DNA of 64,000 nucleotides from JBFHIZ01 sp963666475 (GTDB lineage Bacteria > Bacillota > Clostridia > Lachnospirales > Lachnospiraceae). Below are positions 33,641-43,555 of the stretch, piece by piece. The DNA is taken from assembly GCA_963666475.2 (NCBI GenBank), contig CAXXJM010000001.1, positions 1,860,001 through 1,924,000 of the forward strand. The letters run 5' to 3'. The position numbers and the translations under genes are program-made. Below the pieces are notes generated by a model. The model was not told where the DNA came from. It searched no databases and worked only from the letters and a program-made list of their open reading frames with translations. The stretch's first letter is position 1, and every line of letters begins with the position of its first letter.

Positions 33641-35935
33641 CTATTCACTTACACGATTGTAATTAATTAGACATCCTTTTAATATAATCTCTCGTTCTTC
33701 ATCCGTCATACTTGCAATCGAAAGTTTGAACTCTTTTAAATCATCTTCCGATACAACATATGCCGTAAAGTCGTTTTTCTTGTTTTCCATAGCTTCTTTG
33801 ATTCCTGGAACAAATAAATAATCTCCATTCTTAAAAGGTAGTTCTCCTTTTTCAATTAAGAAAGGCAACATTCCCCAGTTCATCAAGTTCGAGCGATATC
33901 TCTTGGTCGCATATTCATTTGCAATATTAGCCCATCCGCCTAAAACTTTTTGGCAAGAAGCCGCTTGTTCTCTTGCGGATCCATCACCAGGTTTCACTGC
34001 GAAGATGGTACTACCAACGCCTGTGTTTGCTTCGCCCACGCTTTCAAATGTCTTGTTGATCATCGCAATCTTATCAGCGACTTCTTTGCTTGCTGAAACA
34101 AATGTTTCTCCAGACACGCGAGCCTTTTCAACAGCATATACTTCTTTTGCTTTTCCAACGTAAGAAGGATCTTTTCTAGACAAGGTAAATTCAGCAAGTC
34201 CTAATGGGTTCGAGCGGTAGGAAGAAGTTTCTCCTGAAGGAATAAGTTCATCCGTAGTCGTGACAGGGTCATGAATTTCTGCTACGACTTTTAACAACAG
34301 ATTTTCAGTCAATGCACTCATTGCTGGCCAATCTTTAATATTTGGTCCAAATTTCACTTCCACAGATGGATCGGCCACCCCTTTTGAATCAAAGATACGG
34401 TGCTCATATATCTTACTATCAAACTGGTATCTTGGAATATTTTCATGATCAACAACTTCTGTAGCTGGTGTCAAGTATCCTTTATTTGCTGCGGTTGCTG
34501 CAATTGATCTTGCATCCATAAGTGCAACAGAAGAAATTTGTCCATTTTGCAATTTCGAACCTTCTCTATTCGGGAAGTTTCTTGTCGTATGACGAATACT
34601 AAATGCATTGTTTGCAGGAGTATCTCCGGCTCCAAAACAAGGTCCACAAAAAGCCGTCTTAAAGATTGCTCCTGCTTCCATAAGTGTCGCTACACTTCCA
34701 TTTTTTACAAGTTCCGTGTAAATTGGGGTTGATGCAGGATATACACTTAATGTAAATTCATCTGCTCCAATGTATTTTCCTTTGATGATTTCCGTTGCAG
34801 CACAGATATTTTCAAATCCACCACCTGCACAGCCAGCGATAATCCCTTGTTCCACATAAAGTTTATTGTTTACAATTTTGTCTTGAAGAGAATACTCTAC
34901 TGCATTTCCAAGGCTTACTTTTGCATTTTCTTCTACCTGATGAAGAACGTCTTTGAGGTTTCGATTGACTTCTTCAATGGTATACGTATTGCTTGGATGG
35001 AATGGCATAGCAATCATCGGACGAACTGTACTTAAATCTACATGAACAACACCCTGATAATAAGCTACTTTTTCCGGTGCAAGTTTTTTGTATTCTTCTA
35101 CTCGTCCATGTATTTCGTAAAATTCCTTGATGACCTCATCGGTCTCCCAAATCGATGAAAGACAAGTCGTTTCCGTTGTCATAACATCAATTCCAATACG
35201 GAAATCCGCACTTAAGTTTGCTACTCCTGGTCCCACAAACTCCATGACCTTATTATTGACATATCCATTTGCAAAGACCTCTCCTATAATCGCAAGTGCG
35301 ATGTCTTGTGGTCCAACTCCCAGAATTGGTTTTCCAGTTAGATGAATTGCCACAACTTCTGGCATATCAATATCATAGGTTTGATTTAACAACTGTTTCA
35401 CAAGCTCAGGTCCACCTTCACCCATAGCCATTGTTCCAAGTGCTCCATATCTTGTATGAGAATCCGATCCTAAAATCATTTTCCCTCCACCTGCCAGCAT
35501 CTCTCGTGCGTACTGATGGATTACTGCCTGATGAGGAGGTACATACACTCCACCATATTTTTTTGCACAGCTTAGACCATACATATGATCGTCTTCATTA
35601 ATTGTACCACCTACAGCACAAAGTGAGTTGTGACAATTTGTAAGTACATATGGCATTGGAAATTTCTCAAGTCCTGACGCTCTTGCCGTTTGAATAATTC
35701 CTACAAAAGTAATATCGTGTGATGTCAATTTATCAAATCGAACCTTCAACTTTTCTTTGCTGTTTGAAGTGTTATGACTCTGAAGAATTGAATACGCAAT
35801 CGTACCTTCTTTCGCTTCATCTTTGGTATATGTCGTTCCAGTCAATTGTTCAATTCTAGCCGCTGCATTTGCATCATCAACGACCCATTCCTGTCCACCA
35901 ACCAGATATGCTCCCTGTTTTTCTAATGTAATCAT
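33641..35935 (-). CDS. Aconitase-family hydratase (YbhJ-like)
   Basis: About 764 residues from the ATG at 35933-35935 (AGGAAGAG upstream). Seen: ILGSDSHTRYGALGTMAMGEGG and candidate 4Fe-4S ligands, one Cys in IAGCAGGGFENIC and two in AFCGPCFGAGD. The C-terminal swivel domain has RYRSNLMNWGMLPF, as in aconitases. It belongs to the hydratase branch related to E. coli YbhJ rather than to AcnA or LeuC. A substrate other than citrate is possible. It follows ileS by 58 bp. Confidence 0.85.
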   Translation of the reverse strand: MITLEKQGAYLVGGQEWVVDDANAAARIEQLTGTTYTKDEAKEGTIAYSILQSHNTSNSKEKLKVRFDKLTSHDITFVGIIQTARASGLEKFPMPYVLTNCHNSLCAVGGTINEDDHMYGLSCAKKYGGVYVPPHQAVIHQYAREMLAGGGKMILGSDSHTRYGALGTMAMGEGGPELVKQLLNQTYDIDMPEVVAIHLTGKPILGVGPQDIALAIIGEVFANGYVNNKVMEFVGPGVANLSADFRIGIDVMTTETTCLSSIWETDEVIKEFYEIHGRVEEYKKLAPEKVAYYQGVVHVDLSTVRPMIAMPFHPSNTYTIEEVNRNLKDVLHQVEENAKVSLGNAVEYSLQDKIVNNKLYVEQGIIAGCAGGGFENICAATEIIKGKYIGADEFTLSVYPASTPIYTELVKNGSVATLMEAGAIFKTAFCGPCFGAGDTPANNAFSIRHTTRNFPNREGSKLQNGQISSVALMDARSIAATAANKGYLTPATEVVDHENIPRYQFDSKIYEHRIFDSKGVADPSVEVKFGPNIKDWPAMSALTENLLLKVVAEIHDPVTTTDELIPSGETSSYRSNPLGLAEFTLSRKDPSYVGKAKEVYAVEKARVSGETFVSASKEVADKIAMINKTFESVGEANTGVGSTIFAVKPGDGSAREQAASCQKVLGGWANIANEYATKRYRSNLMNWGMLPFLIEKGELPFKNGDYLFVPGIKEAMENKKNDFTAYVVSEDDLKEFKLSIASMTDEEREIILKGCLINYNRVSE

Positions 35936-35993
35936 GTACTCTTCCTTTCTTGTTAACCTAAACATAAATCATCCGTCATGTAAAGAAACTGAT

Positions 35994-38900
35994 TTATTGC
36001 TTCAAAACACCGATTGTCACTTCTTCTCCGTTGATATTCCAGTCTTTGCTTACCCCGTTCATATCATCGTAGCATACTGCATCCGCAAGAACCTTTGACG
36101 CGATAGATGCTTCATTCTTTTTCACAATACTCTCAATTACATCATTACCTTTTAAATAAACTGTAATATGATCCATTACTTCAAATCCAGCATCCTTACG
36201 CATGGTCTGTATTTTACTAATAACTTCACTGACGTTTCCTTCTTCTAAAAGCTCTTCCGTTAAGTTCGTATCCAGGACTACCGTAACGCTCTGATCTGCT
36301 TCTGTAACATAGCCTTCTTTCTGGGTCATTTCAATCAACAAGTCTTCTTCTGTAAGCTCTACCAAAACGTCTCCAACCATAAAGCTGATCTTGCCTTCTG
36401 ATTTTAGCGAATCCATTGCGCTATTGCCATCAATCACTTCTAACTGCTGTTTGATTCCGCCAAGCTGTTTCCCGTATTTTGGTCCAACTGTACGTAATTG
36501 TGGTTTAAAATTGTATGTTGTAAAATCTCTTATGTCTTCTACAAATCGAACTTGTTTTACATTAAGTTCTTCTTCAATGATTTCTTTATAGTAATTTCCA
36601 AGGACATATCCTGCTTTGATGAACATCGTCGCAATTGGCTGTCTGTTCTTGATGTTTGCCTGGTTTCTACATGCACGTCCCATAACAACTGCATCGAGTA
36701 CATGTTCCATATTATCTTCTAGTTCTTTATTGATCCATGCTTCATTTACTTCAGGGAAATCACACAAATGAACACTTTCCTTTGCAGTTGGATCTAAGCT
36801 ACAAACCAAATTCTGATAAATTTCTTCGGTCATGAACGGAATCATAGGCGCTGCTGCTTTTGACAAAGTAACAAGAGCGGTATACAGAGTCATATATGCA
36901 TTAATCTTATCCTGTTCCATACCTTTTGCCCAGAAACGTTCTCTACCACGACGCACATACCAATTACTCATTTCATCTACAAACTCTTGTAAAGCTCTTG
37001 CAGCTTCTGGGATGCGATAGTTCTCAAGGTCTGTATCCACACTTTTTACTACAGAATTCAACTTCGATAAAAGCCACTGATCCATTACCGACAATTTATC
37101 ATATTCTAAAGTATATTTTGTCGCATCGAATTGGTCGATGTTTGCATATAGAATAAAGAATGCATAGGTATTCCAAAGAGTACCCATGAATTTTCTCTGT
37201 CCTTCCTGCACTGCTTTTCCATGGAAACGATTTGGTAACCATGGTGCCGAGTTTACGTAAAAATACCAACGAATTGCGTCCGCACCGTATTCTTCTAGTG
37301 CTTCAAAAGGATCCACAGCATTTCCTTTAGACTTACTCATTTTCTGCCCATTTTCATCCTGAACATGGCCAAGTACGATAACGTTTTCATATGGTGCTTT
37401 ATTAAACAAAAGTGTGGACTCTGCAAGTAGAGAATAGAACCATCCTCTTGTCTGGTCCACTGCCTCTGAAATAAATTGTGCAGGGAACTGTTGCTCAAAG
37501 AGTTCTTTGTTTTCAAATGGATAGTGATGTTGTGCGAATGGCATTGCTCCAGAGTCAAACCAGCAGTCGATTACTTCCGGTACACGTTTCATGGATTTTC
37601 CACATTTTGGACATGGGAATTCTATTTCATCCACATATGGGCGATGCAATTCTACCGTTTTCGCATCTTCTATACCACTTAGGGACGCCAATTCCTCTCG
37701 GCTACCTACCGCGTGCAAATGTCCACAATCTGCACATTCCCAAACGTTAAGTGGTGTTCCCCAGTATCTGTTTCTAGAAATACCCCAATCTTGAATGTTC
37801 TCCAACCAATCCCCGAATCTTCCTTTTCCAATTGTTTTTGGAATCCAGTTGATGGTGTTATTATTTCGAATCAAATCCTCTTTTACCGCGGTCATTTTGA
37901 TAAACCAAGATTCTCTTGCATAGTAAATAAGTGGTGTATCACATCTCCAGCAATGAGGATAACTGTGTTCAAATTTAGGCGCTGAGAATAAAAGATCTGC
38001 TTTTTCAAGTGCTTCTAAAACCATAAGGTCAGCATCTTTACAGAATACGCCAGCCCAAGGAGTCTCTTCCGTCAATTCTCCTTTGTCATTTACGAGCTGT
38101 ACAAATGGAAGATCATATTTTCTTCCGACCTGTGCATCGTCTTCACCGAATGCAGGGGCGATATGTACCACACCCGTACCATCGGTTAGTGTAACATAAT
38201 TATCACAAGTCACATAAAATGCTTTCTTATGTTGTTTTTCACAGATATCGACAGCAAAGTCAAATAAAGGAACATATTCTTTGCCTTCTAAATCGCTACC
38301 AATACAAGTTGAAATGACTTCATAAGCAGCTTTACCTTCTTCTGCCAATCCACCTAGCACCGTATCAAGGAGTGCTTCTGCCATGTAGTAGGAATATCCA
38401 TCTGCTGCTTTCACGAGAGCATAGCTTTCTTTTGGATTCACACAAAGTGCAACGTTGGATGGAAGTGTCCAAGGTGTTGTCGTCCAAGCCAAAATATAAG
38501 CATCTTCGCCAACTACTTTAAAACGTGCAATTGCTGAACGTTCTTTGACATCTTTGTATCCCTGCGCAACTTCGTGAGAAGAAAGCGGTGTTCCACAACG
38601 TGGGCAATAAGGTACAATTTTAAATCCTTTATATAGAAGATCTTTGTTCCAAATTTCTTTTAGTGCCCACCATTCTGATTCGATAAAATCATCATGATAG
38701 GTTACATATGGGTCGTCCATATCTGCCCAGAATCCAACAGTAGCTGAGAAATCTTCCCACATTCCTTTATATTTCCAAACGCTTTCTTTACATTTGGTAA
38801 TAAATGGATCCAGACCATATTCCTCAATTTGTTCTTTCCCATCCAATCCTAACTCTTTTTCTACTTCTAACTCAACAGGAAGCCCATGGGTATCCCATCC

Positions 38901-39149
38901 CGCCTTTCTAGGAACCATATATCCTTTCATGGTACGATATCTTGGAATCATATCTTTGATAACACGAGTCAGAACATGTCCAATATGTGGCTTTCCATTT
39001 GCTGTTGGAGGTCCATCATAAAATGTGTAGGTCTCTCCTCCTTCACGTTCTTTCATACTCTTTTCAAAGATCTCATGATCTTTCCAAAACTTTTCCACTT
39101 CTTTTTCGCGATCTACGAAATTCAGTTTGGTGTCTACTTTCTTGTACAT
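35994..39149 (-). CDS. ileS: Isoleucyl-tRNA synthetase, type 2
   Basis: 1051 residues. HIGH motif in PPTANGKPHIGHVLTRVIKD, KMSKS in KMSKSKGNAVDPFEALEEYGADAIRWYF, an editing domain around WTTTPWTLPSN, and a long C-terminal anticodon-binding part. The wording FYDGPPTANGKPHIGH...RKAGWDTHGLPVELEVEKELG is that of the eukaryote-like type-2 IleRS of Clostridia and Bacillus cereus, which is generally less sensitive to mupirocin. The HIGH motif is canonical. ATG after AAAGGAAGG. It is controlled by the T-box upstream. Confidence 0.97.
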   Translation of the reverse strand: MYKKVDTKLNFVDREKEVEKFWKDHEIFEKSMKEREGGETYTFYDGPPTANGKPHIGHVLTRVIKDMIPRYRTMKGYMVPRKAGWDTHGLPVELEVEKELGLDGKEQIEEYGLDPFITKCKESVWKYKGMWEDFSATVGFWADMDDPYVTYHDDFIESEWWALKEIWNKDLLYKGFKIVPYCPRCGTPLSSHEVAQGYKDVKERSAIARFKVVGEDAYILAWTTTPWTLPSNVALCVNPKESYALVKAADGYSYYMAEALLDTVLGGLAEEGKAAYEVISTCIGSDLEGKEYVPLFDFAVDICEKQHKKAFYVTCDNYVTLTDGTGVVHIAPAFGEDDAQVGRKYDLPFVQLVNDKGELTEETPWAGVFCKDADLMVLEALEKADLLFSAPKFEHSYPHCWRCDTPLIYYARESWFIKMTAVKEDLIRNNNTINWIPKTIGKGRFGDWLENIQDWGISRNRYWGTPLNVWECADCGHLHAVGSREELASLSGIEDAKTVELHRPYVDEIEFPCPKCGKSMKRVPEVIDCWFDSGAMPFAQHHYPFENKELFEQQFPAQFISEAVDQTRGWFYSLLAESTLLFNKAPYENVIVLGHVQDENGQKMSKSKGNAVDPFEALEEYGADAIRWYFYVNSAPWLPNRFHGKAVQEGQRKFMGTLWNTYAFFILYANIDQFDATKYTLEYDKLSVMDQWLLSKLNSVVKSVDTDLENYRIPEAARALQEFVDEMSNWYVRRGRERFWAKGMEQDKINAYMTLYTALVTLSKAAAPMIPFMTEEIYQNLVCSLDPTAKESVHLCDFPEVNEAWINKELEDNMEHVLDAVVMGRACRNQANIKNRQPIATMFIKAGYVLGNYYKEIIEEELNVKQVRFVEDIRDFTTYNFKPQLRTVGPKYGKQLGGIKQQLEVIDGNSAMDSLKSEGKISFMVGDVLVELTEEDLLIEMTQKEGYVTEADQSVTVVLDTNLTEELLEEGNVSEVISKIQTMRKDAGFEVMDHITVYLKGNDVIESIVKKNEASIASKVLADAVCYDDMNGVSKDWNINGEEVTIGVLKQ

Positions 39150-39184
39150 ATATGTTCCTTCCTTTCAAAATATTCATTCCAAAT

Positions 39185-39470
39185 AAAAAAATCCCATCCT
39201 TCATTGTAAAAGGACGAGAGTTATCGTTATACCACCTGTTACAACATACGGCAACTTGCTTGCGATATGCGTTTCCTTTAACGGAGAAAATCCGGCTCAC
39301 ATTTACTTGGAAGATCGCAACGACCTATTCCGTTTAATATGGCGACTCAAAAGTGATTTTCATCAATTATCTACTCACACAGTCTTCACTGTTATTCGGC
39401 TTCCACCTTCCCGAATTCGCTGGAGCTTTCAATCATTAACTACTCTCTTTGTCCATGTCTTTTCATATAA
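39185..39470 (-). promoter_or_regulatory. T-box riboswitch of ileS (specifier AUC)
   Basis: The minus-strand leader has the T-box core AACAGGTGGTATAACG (39225-39240) just before a terminator stem (CGTCCTTT / AAGGATGG with a T7 run, 39188-39215). Upstream is a stem I with AAAGAGAG near its base and a distal loop around GGGAAGGTGG. The specifier stretch AAAATCACTTTTGAG places the codon ATC (Ile) at 39355-39357. Uncharged tRNA-Ile would favour the antiterminator and ileS expression. Confidence 0.92.
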
Positions 39471-39512
39471 TACCATCCTTAAGAACACTCCTAACCATGG
39501 CTACTATGCGTT

Positions 39513-39542
39513 ATTATAAAATGCAATACAAAGTTATGTCAA
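39513..39542 (-). promoter_or_regulatory. Promoter of the ileS T-box leader
   Basis: TTGACA (39537-39542), 18-bp spacer, TATAAT (39513-39518) on the minus strand. Confidence 0.8.
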
Positions 39543-39544
39543 GC

Positions 39545-39981
39545 ATATTCCAATCAGTTTTACAAAAACTTGCAGAAAACATATCTTTTCAAATGGATAG
39601 TGAGCTGCAACGTATGAAGATTAAAGAAGTGGGCCGTAAATAGCGAAAAGACCGCAATCTGCCCAATCCAGATGTAATAAGGTGCTCATATACTTCAGAT
39701 ACAATATATGAATTTTGTTTGGAATAGATTCTAAGATTTTGATATCAAATTGCCCATTATTTTATTAATTTTGGGCAAATAACGACCACTTCATATAAAT
39801 ATATCCATTACACGCTTTTCTATCATATATGTCTTACGAATTTCTCTCTTCCTATTCATCTTTGGAAAAAACGGAATGTATTTCTATAGATTTTGCCCAC
39901 TTTGCTGTCTTATATTTTGTTCGGATTCTTAGATTCTTATTCTGCGAGATTACTTTCCATATCCAAAAGATTGAATGAAGT
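39545..39981. other. Intergenic stretch without a recognisable gene
   Basis: About 440 bp between the ileS and pncB promoters. It is A/T-rich, with only short open frames. It contains several TGCCCA/TGGGCA words (near 39660, 39751, 39772 and 39894), including an inverted pair TTGCCCA...TGGGCAA at 39751-39777. Similar words occur at 43556-44040. No riboswitch or RNA gene was recognised. Confidence 0.5.
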
Positions 39982-40009
39982 TTGACAAAAAATACGTAGG
40001 GGGTATAAT
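39982..40009 (+). promoter_or_regulatory. Promoter of the nicotinate phosphoribosyltransferase gene
   Basis: TTGACA (39982-39987), 16-bp spacer, TATAAT (40004-40009), 29 bp before the ATG. Confidence 0.8.
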
Positions 40010-40038
40010 CAAATCAATACGATTTAAGGGAGGACCTT

Positions 40039-41487
40039 ATGGAAAGACTAAATTTGACGTTACTCACAGACTTTTATGAGCTAACCATGATGCAGGGCTA
40101 TTTCAATAATGAAGCCCAAAACGAAACTGTTGTTTTTGACATGTTCTACCGCGACAATCCTTCCCATGGCGGGTTTGCCGTGTGTGCTGGTATCGAACAA
40201 GTCATCGAATATATCAAAGAACTTCGTTTCAGCGATGAAGATATTGCTTATCTTCGTGCTCAGAATGCTTTTACCGATGATTTTTTGGATTATCTTCATG
40301 CATTCGAATTTACAGGAAGCATTTATGCAATTCCTGAAGGAAGCGTAATTTTCCCTCGTGAACCGATTGTAAAAGTCATTGCTCCAATTATGCAGGCTCA
40401 ACTAGTGGAGACCGCTATTCTAAATATTATTAATCACCAAAGTCTGATTGCTACAAAGACCGCTCGTGTTTGCTATGCTGCAAAAGGTGACGGAATTTTA
40501 GAATTTGGACTACGAAGAGCACAGGGCCCAGATGCAGGAATTTACGGTGCACGTGCCGCAATGATCGGTGGTTGCGTGGGTACATCTAATGTACTAGCCG
40601 GCAAAATGTTTGATGTTCCAGTACGTGGAACCCATGCACATAGCTGGATTATGAGTTTCCCTGATGAATATTCTGCATTTAAGGCTTATGCCGACATATA
40701 CCCAAATTCATGCATCCTATTAGTAGATACCTATAACACCTTAAAATCTGGTATTCCAAACGCAATCCGTGTATTTGATGAGCTTAAAAAAGAAGGTGTA
40801 AAACTAGGAAACCATGGTATTCGTTTGGATAGTGGTGACCTTGCTTACCTATCCAAAAAAGCACGTAAAATGCTGGATGAAGCAGGTTATCCAGATGCAT
40901 CCATTACCGCTTCCAACGATCTCGATGAGTTTTTAATTGACAATTTAAAAGGGCAGGGAGCAAAAATTAATTCCTGGGGAGTCGGAACCAATCTGATTAC
41001 ATCTGGTGATTGGCCAGCTTTTGGAGGTGTTTACAAACTCTCAGCAGTGCGTAAAGAAGACGGATCCTTTGCACCAAAAATCAAACTCTCGGAAAATACC
41101 GAAAAAGTTACAAACCCAGGGAACAAAAAGATCATTCGAATCTACGAAAAAGATGAATACAAAATCAAGGCTGACCTAATTTGCCTCGAAGACGAGGTCG
41201 TTGACGAAAGCAAATCACTTTTATTATTTGATCCATTAGAGCCTTGGAAAAAGACCAAACTTCTGCCTGGAGAATATAGCACTAGAGAATTGATGGTTCC
41301 ACTATTCATTGATGGAGAATGTGTATATACCTCACCATCCGTCATGGAAATTCGAGCATACTGCCAAAGAGAACTTGACACCCTGTGGGATGAGACCAGA
41401 CGACTTGTAAACCCACATAACGTATATGTCGATCTCTCCGCAAAACTCTACGACATCAAAATCGAATTACTCGACCATTTTCAATAA
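40039..41487 (+). CDS. pncB: Nicotinate phosphoribosyltransferase
   Basis: 482 residues. It starts LTLLTDFYELTMMQGYF, the family signature. Also seen: EFGLRRAQGPDAGIYGARAAMIGGCVGTSN and RGTHAHSWIMSF (catalytic His region), GIRLDSGDLAYLSKKAR and SWGVGTNLITSGDWPA (phosphate binding). It makes nicotinate mononucleotide from nicotinate and PRPP in NAD salvage. ATG behind GGGAGGA. It is a single-gene transcript with its own promoter and terminator. Confidence 0.97.
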   Translation: MERLNLTLLTDFYELTMMQGYFNNEAQNETVVFDMFYRDNPSHGGFAVCAGIEQVIEYIKELRFSDEDIAYLRAQNAFTDDFLDYLHAFEFTGSIYAIPEGSVIFPREPIVKVIAPIMQAQLVETAILNIINHQSLIATKTARVCYAAKGDGILEFGLRRAQGPDAGIYGARAAMIGGCVGTSNVLAGKMFDVPVRGTHAHSWIMSFPDEYSAFKAYADIYPNSCILLVDTYNTLKSGIPNAIRVFDELKKEGVKLGNHGIRLDSGDLAYLSKKARKMLDEAGYPDASITASNDLDEFLIDNLKGQGAKINSWGVGTNLITSGDWPAFGGVYKLSAVRKEDGSFAPKIKLSENTEKVTNPGNKKIIRIYEKDEYKIKADLICLEDEVVDESKSLLLFDPLEPWKKTKLLPGEYSTRELMVPLFIDGECVYTSPSVMEIRAYCQRELDTLWDETRRLVNPHNVYVDLSAKLYDIKIELLDHFQ

Positions 41488-41503
41488 GTTAAGCCATGCA
41501 ATT

Positions 41504-41566
41504 AAAAAAGAAGAATCGTTCGTCGAGAGTATATTCTCGTAAGAGCGAGTCTTCTTTTTTTATTAT
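41504..41566 (+). terminator. Terminator of pncB
   Basis: AAAAAGAAGA (41504-41513) pairs with TCTTCTTTTT (41550-41559) around an inner hairpin CGAGAgtatatTCTCG (41524-41539). A T run follows. Confidence 0.85.
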
Positions 41567-41572
41567 AGGGCG

Positions 41573-41807
41573 CAGCCCGTGATGAACGAAGCAAAGCGTA
41601 GTGAATCGCATGGCGTAAGACTTTATACAGCCCATGATGAACGAAGCAAAGCGTAGTGAATCGCATGGCGTAAGACTTTATACAGCCCGTGATGAACGAA
41701 GCAAAGCGTAGCGAATCGCATGGCGTAAGACTTTATACAGCCCGTGATGAACGAAGCAAAGCGTAGCGAATCGCATGGCGTAAGACTTTATACAGCCCGC
41801 GATGAAC
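41573..41807. repeat. 55-bp tandem repeat, four full copies and a partial fifth
   Basis: Units begin CAGCCCGTGATGAACG at 41573, 41628, 41683, 41738 and (partial) 41793, exactly 55 bp apart. Copies differ by single bases (GTG/ATG/GCG near the start; GTAGTGAATCGC or GTAGCGAATCGC). Each unit carries CGAAGCAAAGCGTAG followed by GAATCGC, able to form small hairpins. The partial copy ends at the GH13 gene stop codon (41807-41809). Confidence 0.95.
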
Positions 41808-43555
41808 TATTCGGTCCAAATAATCGTTCCATTCACTAATAATTGTCCATCTGATACGTTGTTCATAAATAGAATATTTCCATTCGAAATACAGTTAATT
41901 GGTTCTTTCCCAGCATTAATCATCAAATGAAGGGTATTTCTTCCCTGCTTCTTATAATGAATAACTCTTGCTGTAGATTCATTAATCCAGACGATTTTCT
42001 CGGACTTTGTCTCCGGAAAGGTATTGCGAATGCGAAGTAATGTTCTAACCTGATCCGATAGCTCTTTAAATTTTCCAGCTTCAATTTCTTCCCATGGCAT
42101 ACATTTTCGATTTGCTTTCATAGTAGAGCCATTTAAGCCAATCTCTGTTCCATAATAAATACATGGACTACCCTGTAACGTCATCAGAATTGCAATTTTT
42201 TGAAGGAAAATATCTTTATTTCCCTGACAACGATCGATCGAACGATCAACATCATGCGAGTCCAAAAAATTAAATATGCATCGATTGATCTGCTCGTAGT
42301 ACATCGCATATCCTTTGTTAATGCTGTGCTCAAAATCCTTTGCAAGAAGTGCATTGTCCTTCCAGAAATTATTCATTGTAGCAACAAATGGGTAATTCAT
42401 TACTGAATCATATTCATCTCCTTGTAACCATGCAAGGGAATCGTGCCAAATCTCACCCAACAAGAACAGTTCCGGATTTATAGATTTGAGTTCCTTTCTA
42501 AGGAATTTGATAAATGAATGTGCCACTTCGTTTCCAACGTCAAATCGAATACCATCAACGTTCCAATCTTTAACCCAGTGTGTACATATATTCTTAAAAT
42601 ATTCCATGACATCTGGATTGTTCGTGTTTAGTTTTGGCATATATGCCTCGAAAGCAAAAGAAAAGAAATCTCCATTTAGGGTTTTATAATCATGCTGACT
42701 GATCGGCCAGTTGTTTACAAAGAACCAATCTGCATATTTTGATTTTGGTCCATTTTCAAGTACATCGAGCCATGGCGCAAATTTTTTTCCAGAATGATTC
42801 ATGACCGCATCGACCATAATTCGAATTCCCAGCGAATGTGCTTCTTCAATCATTTGCGTCATCTCTTCCTCTGTTCCAAAATCCGGATCAATTCTCGTAT
42901 AATCAATGGTATCGTACTTGTGATTGCTGGTAGAATAGAATACAGGCGTCAAATAAATACCAGATATCCCTAATTCTTTTAAATATGGAAGTTTTTGACG
43001 AATTCCCTCGATGTCTCCACCATAAAATTCATGCCAACTTTCATCTTCTTTTGTCACCCAATCATTATTTACAAATCTTTTTTTTCTGGTATTTCCTTTG
43101 GCAAAGCGCTCTGGAAAAATCTGATACCATATCGTATCTGGTACCCATTCTGGTGTTCTGCAGACATCAGAAGGATTCATCCACGGAAAGATAAAGCGCT
43201 GCATCATCCAGTCATCATCAATATCATCGACCGAATCATAAAACCCATCTTCCAGCAAATATTTGTGTTCGCTTCCAGCCCATAATTCAAAATGATACTT
43301 GAGTCGCTTATATTTTGGAGAAACGATAACACTCCAGATATTGTGATAAGATAATTCCTTCTCCAATTTCATGTTGAACGGATCGCCGGTCCAGATATTT
43401 TCACCAGTTCCCATTCCAACTTTGAACGGATCGCCAACATAAACGGAAACTCGATCAATGTCTTTTCCAGTACGAATACTAATCTTTTGATCAGATTCAG
43501 TTAATGAATAACAATCAAGCATATATGCGTGGTGAGATATTTCTGCTAAGTTCAT
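41807..43555 (-). CDS. GH13 glycosidase, neopullulanase/cyclomaltodextrinase type
   Basis: 582 residues, no signal peptide, so cytoplasmic. An N-terminal CBM34-like beta domain (about 1-120) is followed by the GH13 barrel. The nucleophile Asp is in GIRFDVGNEV, the acid/base Glu in LLGEIWHD and the transition-state Asp in FLDSHDVDR; VDAVMNHSG is conserved region I. This group (GH13_20) opens cyclodextrins and trims pullulan or malto-oligosaccharides. ATG behind AAAGGAGG. It may work with the glycogen genes or the neighbouring GH2 enzyme on imported sugars. Confidence 0.94.
   Translation of the reverse strand: MNLAEISHHAYMLDCYSLTESDQKISIRTGKDIDRVSVYVGDPFKVGMGTGENIWTGDPFNMKLEKELSYHNIWSVIVSPKYKRLKYHFELWAGSEHKYLLEDGFYDSVDDIDDDWMMQRFIFPWMNPSDVCRTPEWVPDTIWYQIFPERFAKGNTRKKRFVNNDWVTKEDESWHEFYGGDIEGIRQKLPYLKELGISGIYLTPVFYSTSNHKYDTIDYTRIDPDFGTEEEMTQMIEEAHSLGIRIMVDAVMNHSGKKFAPWLDVLENGPKSKYADWFFVNNWPISQHDYKTLNGDFFSFAFEAYMPKLNTNNPDVMEYFKNICTHWVKDWNVDGIRFDVGNEVAHSFIKFLRKELKSINPELFLLGEIWHDSLAWLQGDEYDSVMNYPFVATMNNFWKDNALLAKDFEHSINKGYAMYYEQINRCIFNFLDSHDVDRSIDRCQGNKDIFLQKIAILMTLQGSPCIYYGTEIGLNGSTMKANRKCMPWEEIEAGKFKELSDQVRTLLRIRNTFPETKSEKIVWINESTARVIHYKKQGRNTLHLMINAGKEPINCISNGNILFMNNVSDGQLLVNGTIIWTE

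Noticed and set aside
39545..39981. Riboswitch or small RNA in the gap before pncB
   Set aside because: Only isolated short inverted repeats are present. The pncB promoter lies at the very end of the gap, so the gap itself is mostly not transcribed into pncB.
41573..41807. CRISPR array
   Set aside because: The units are directly contiguous 55-bp copies with no unique spacers and no cas genes nearby.
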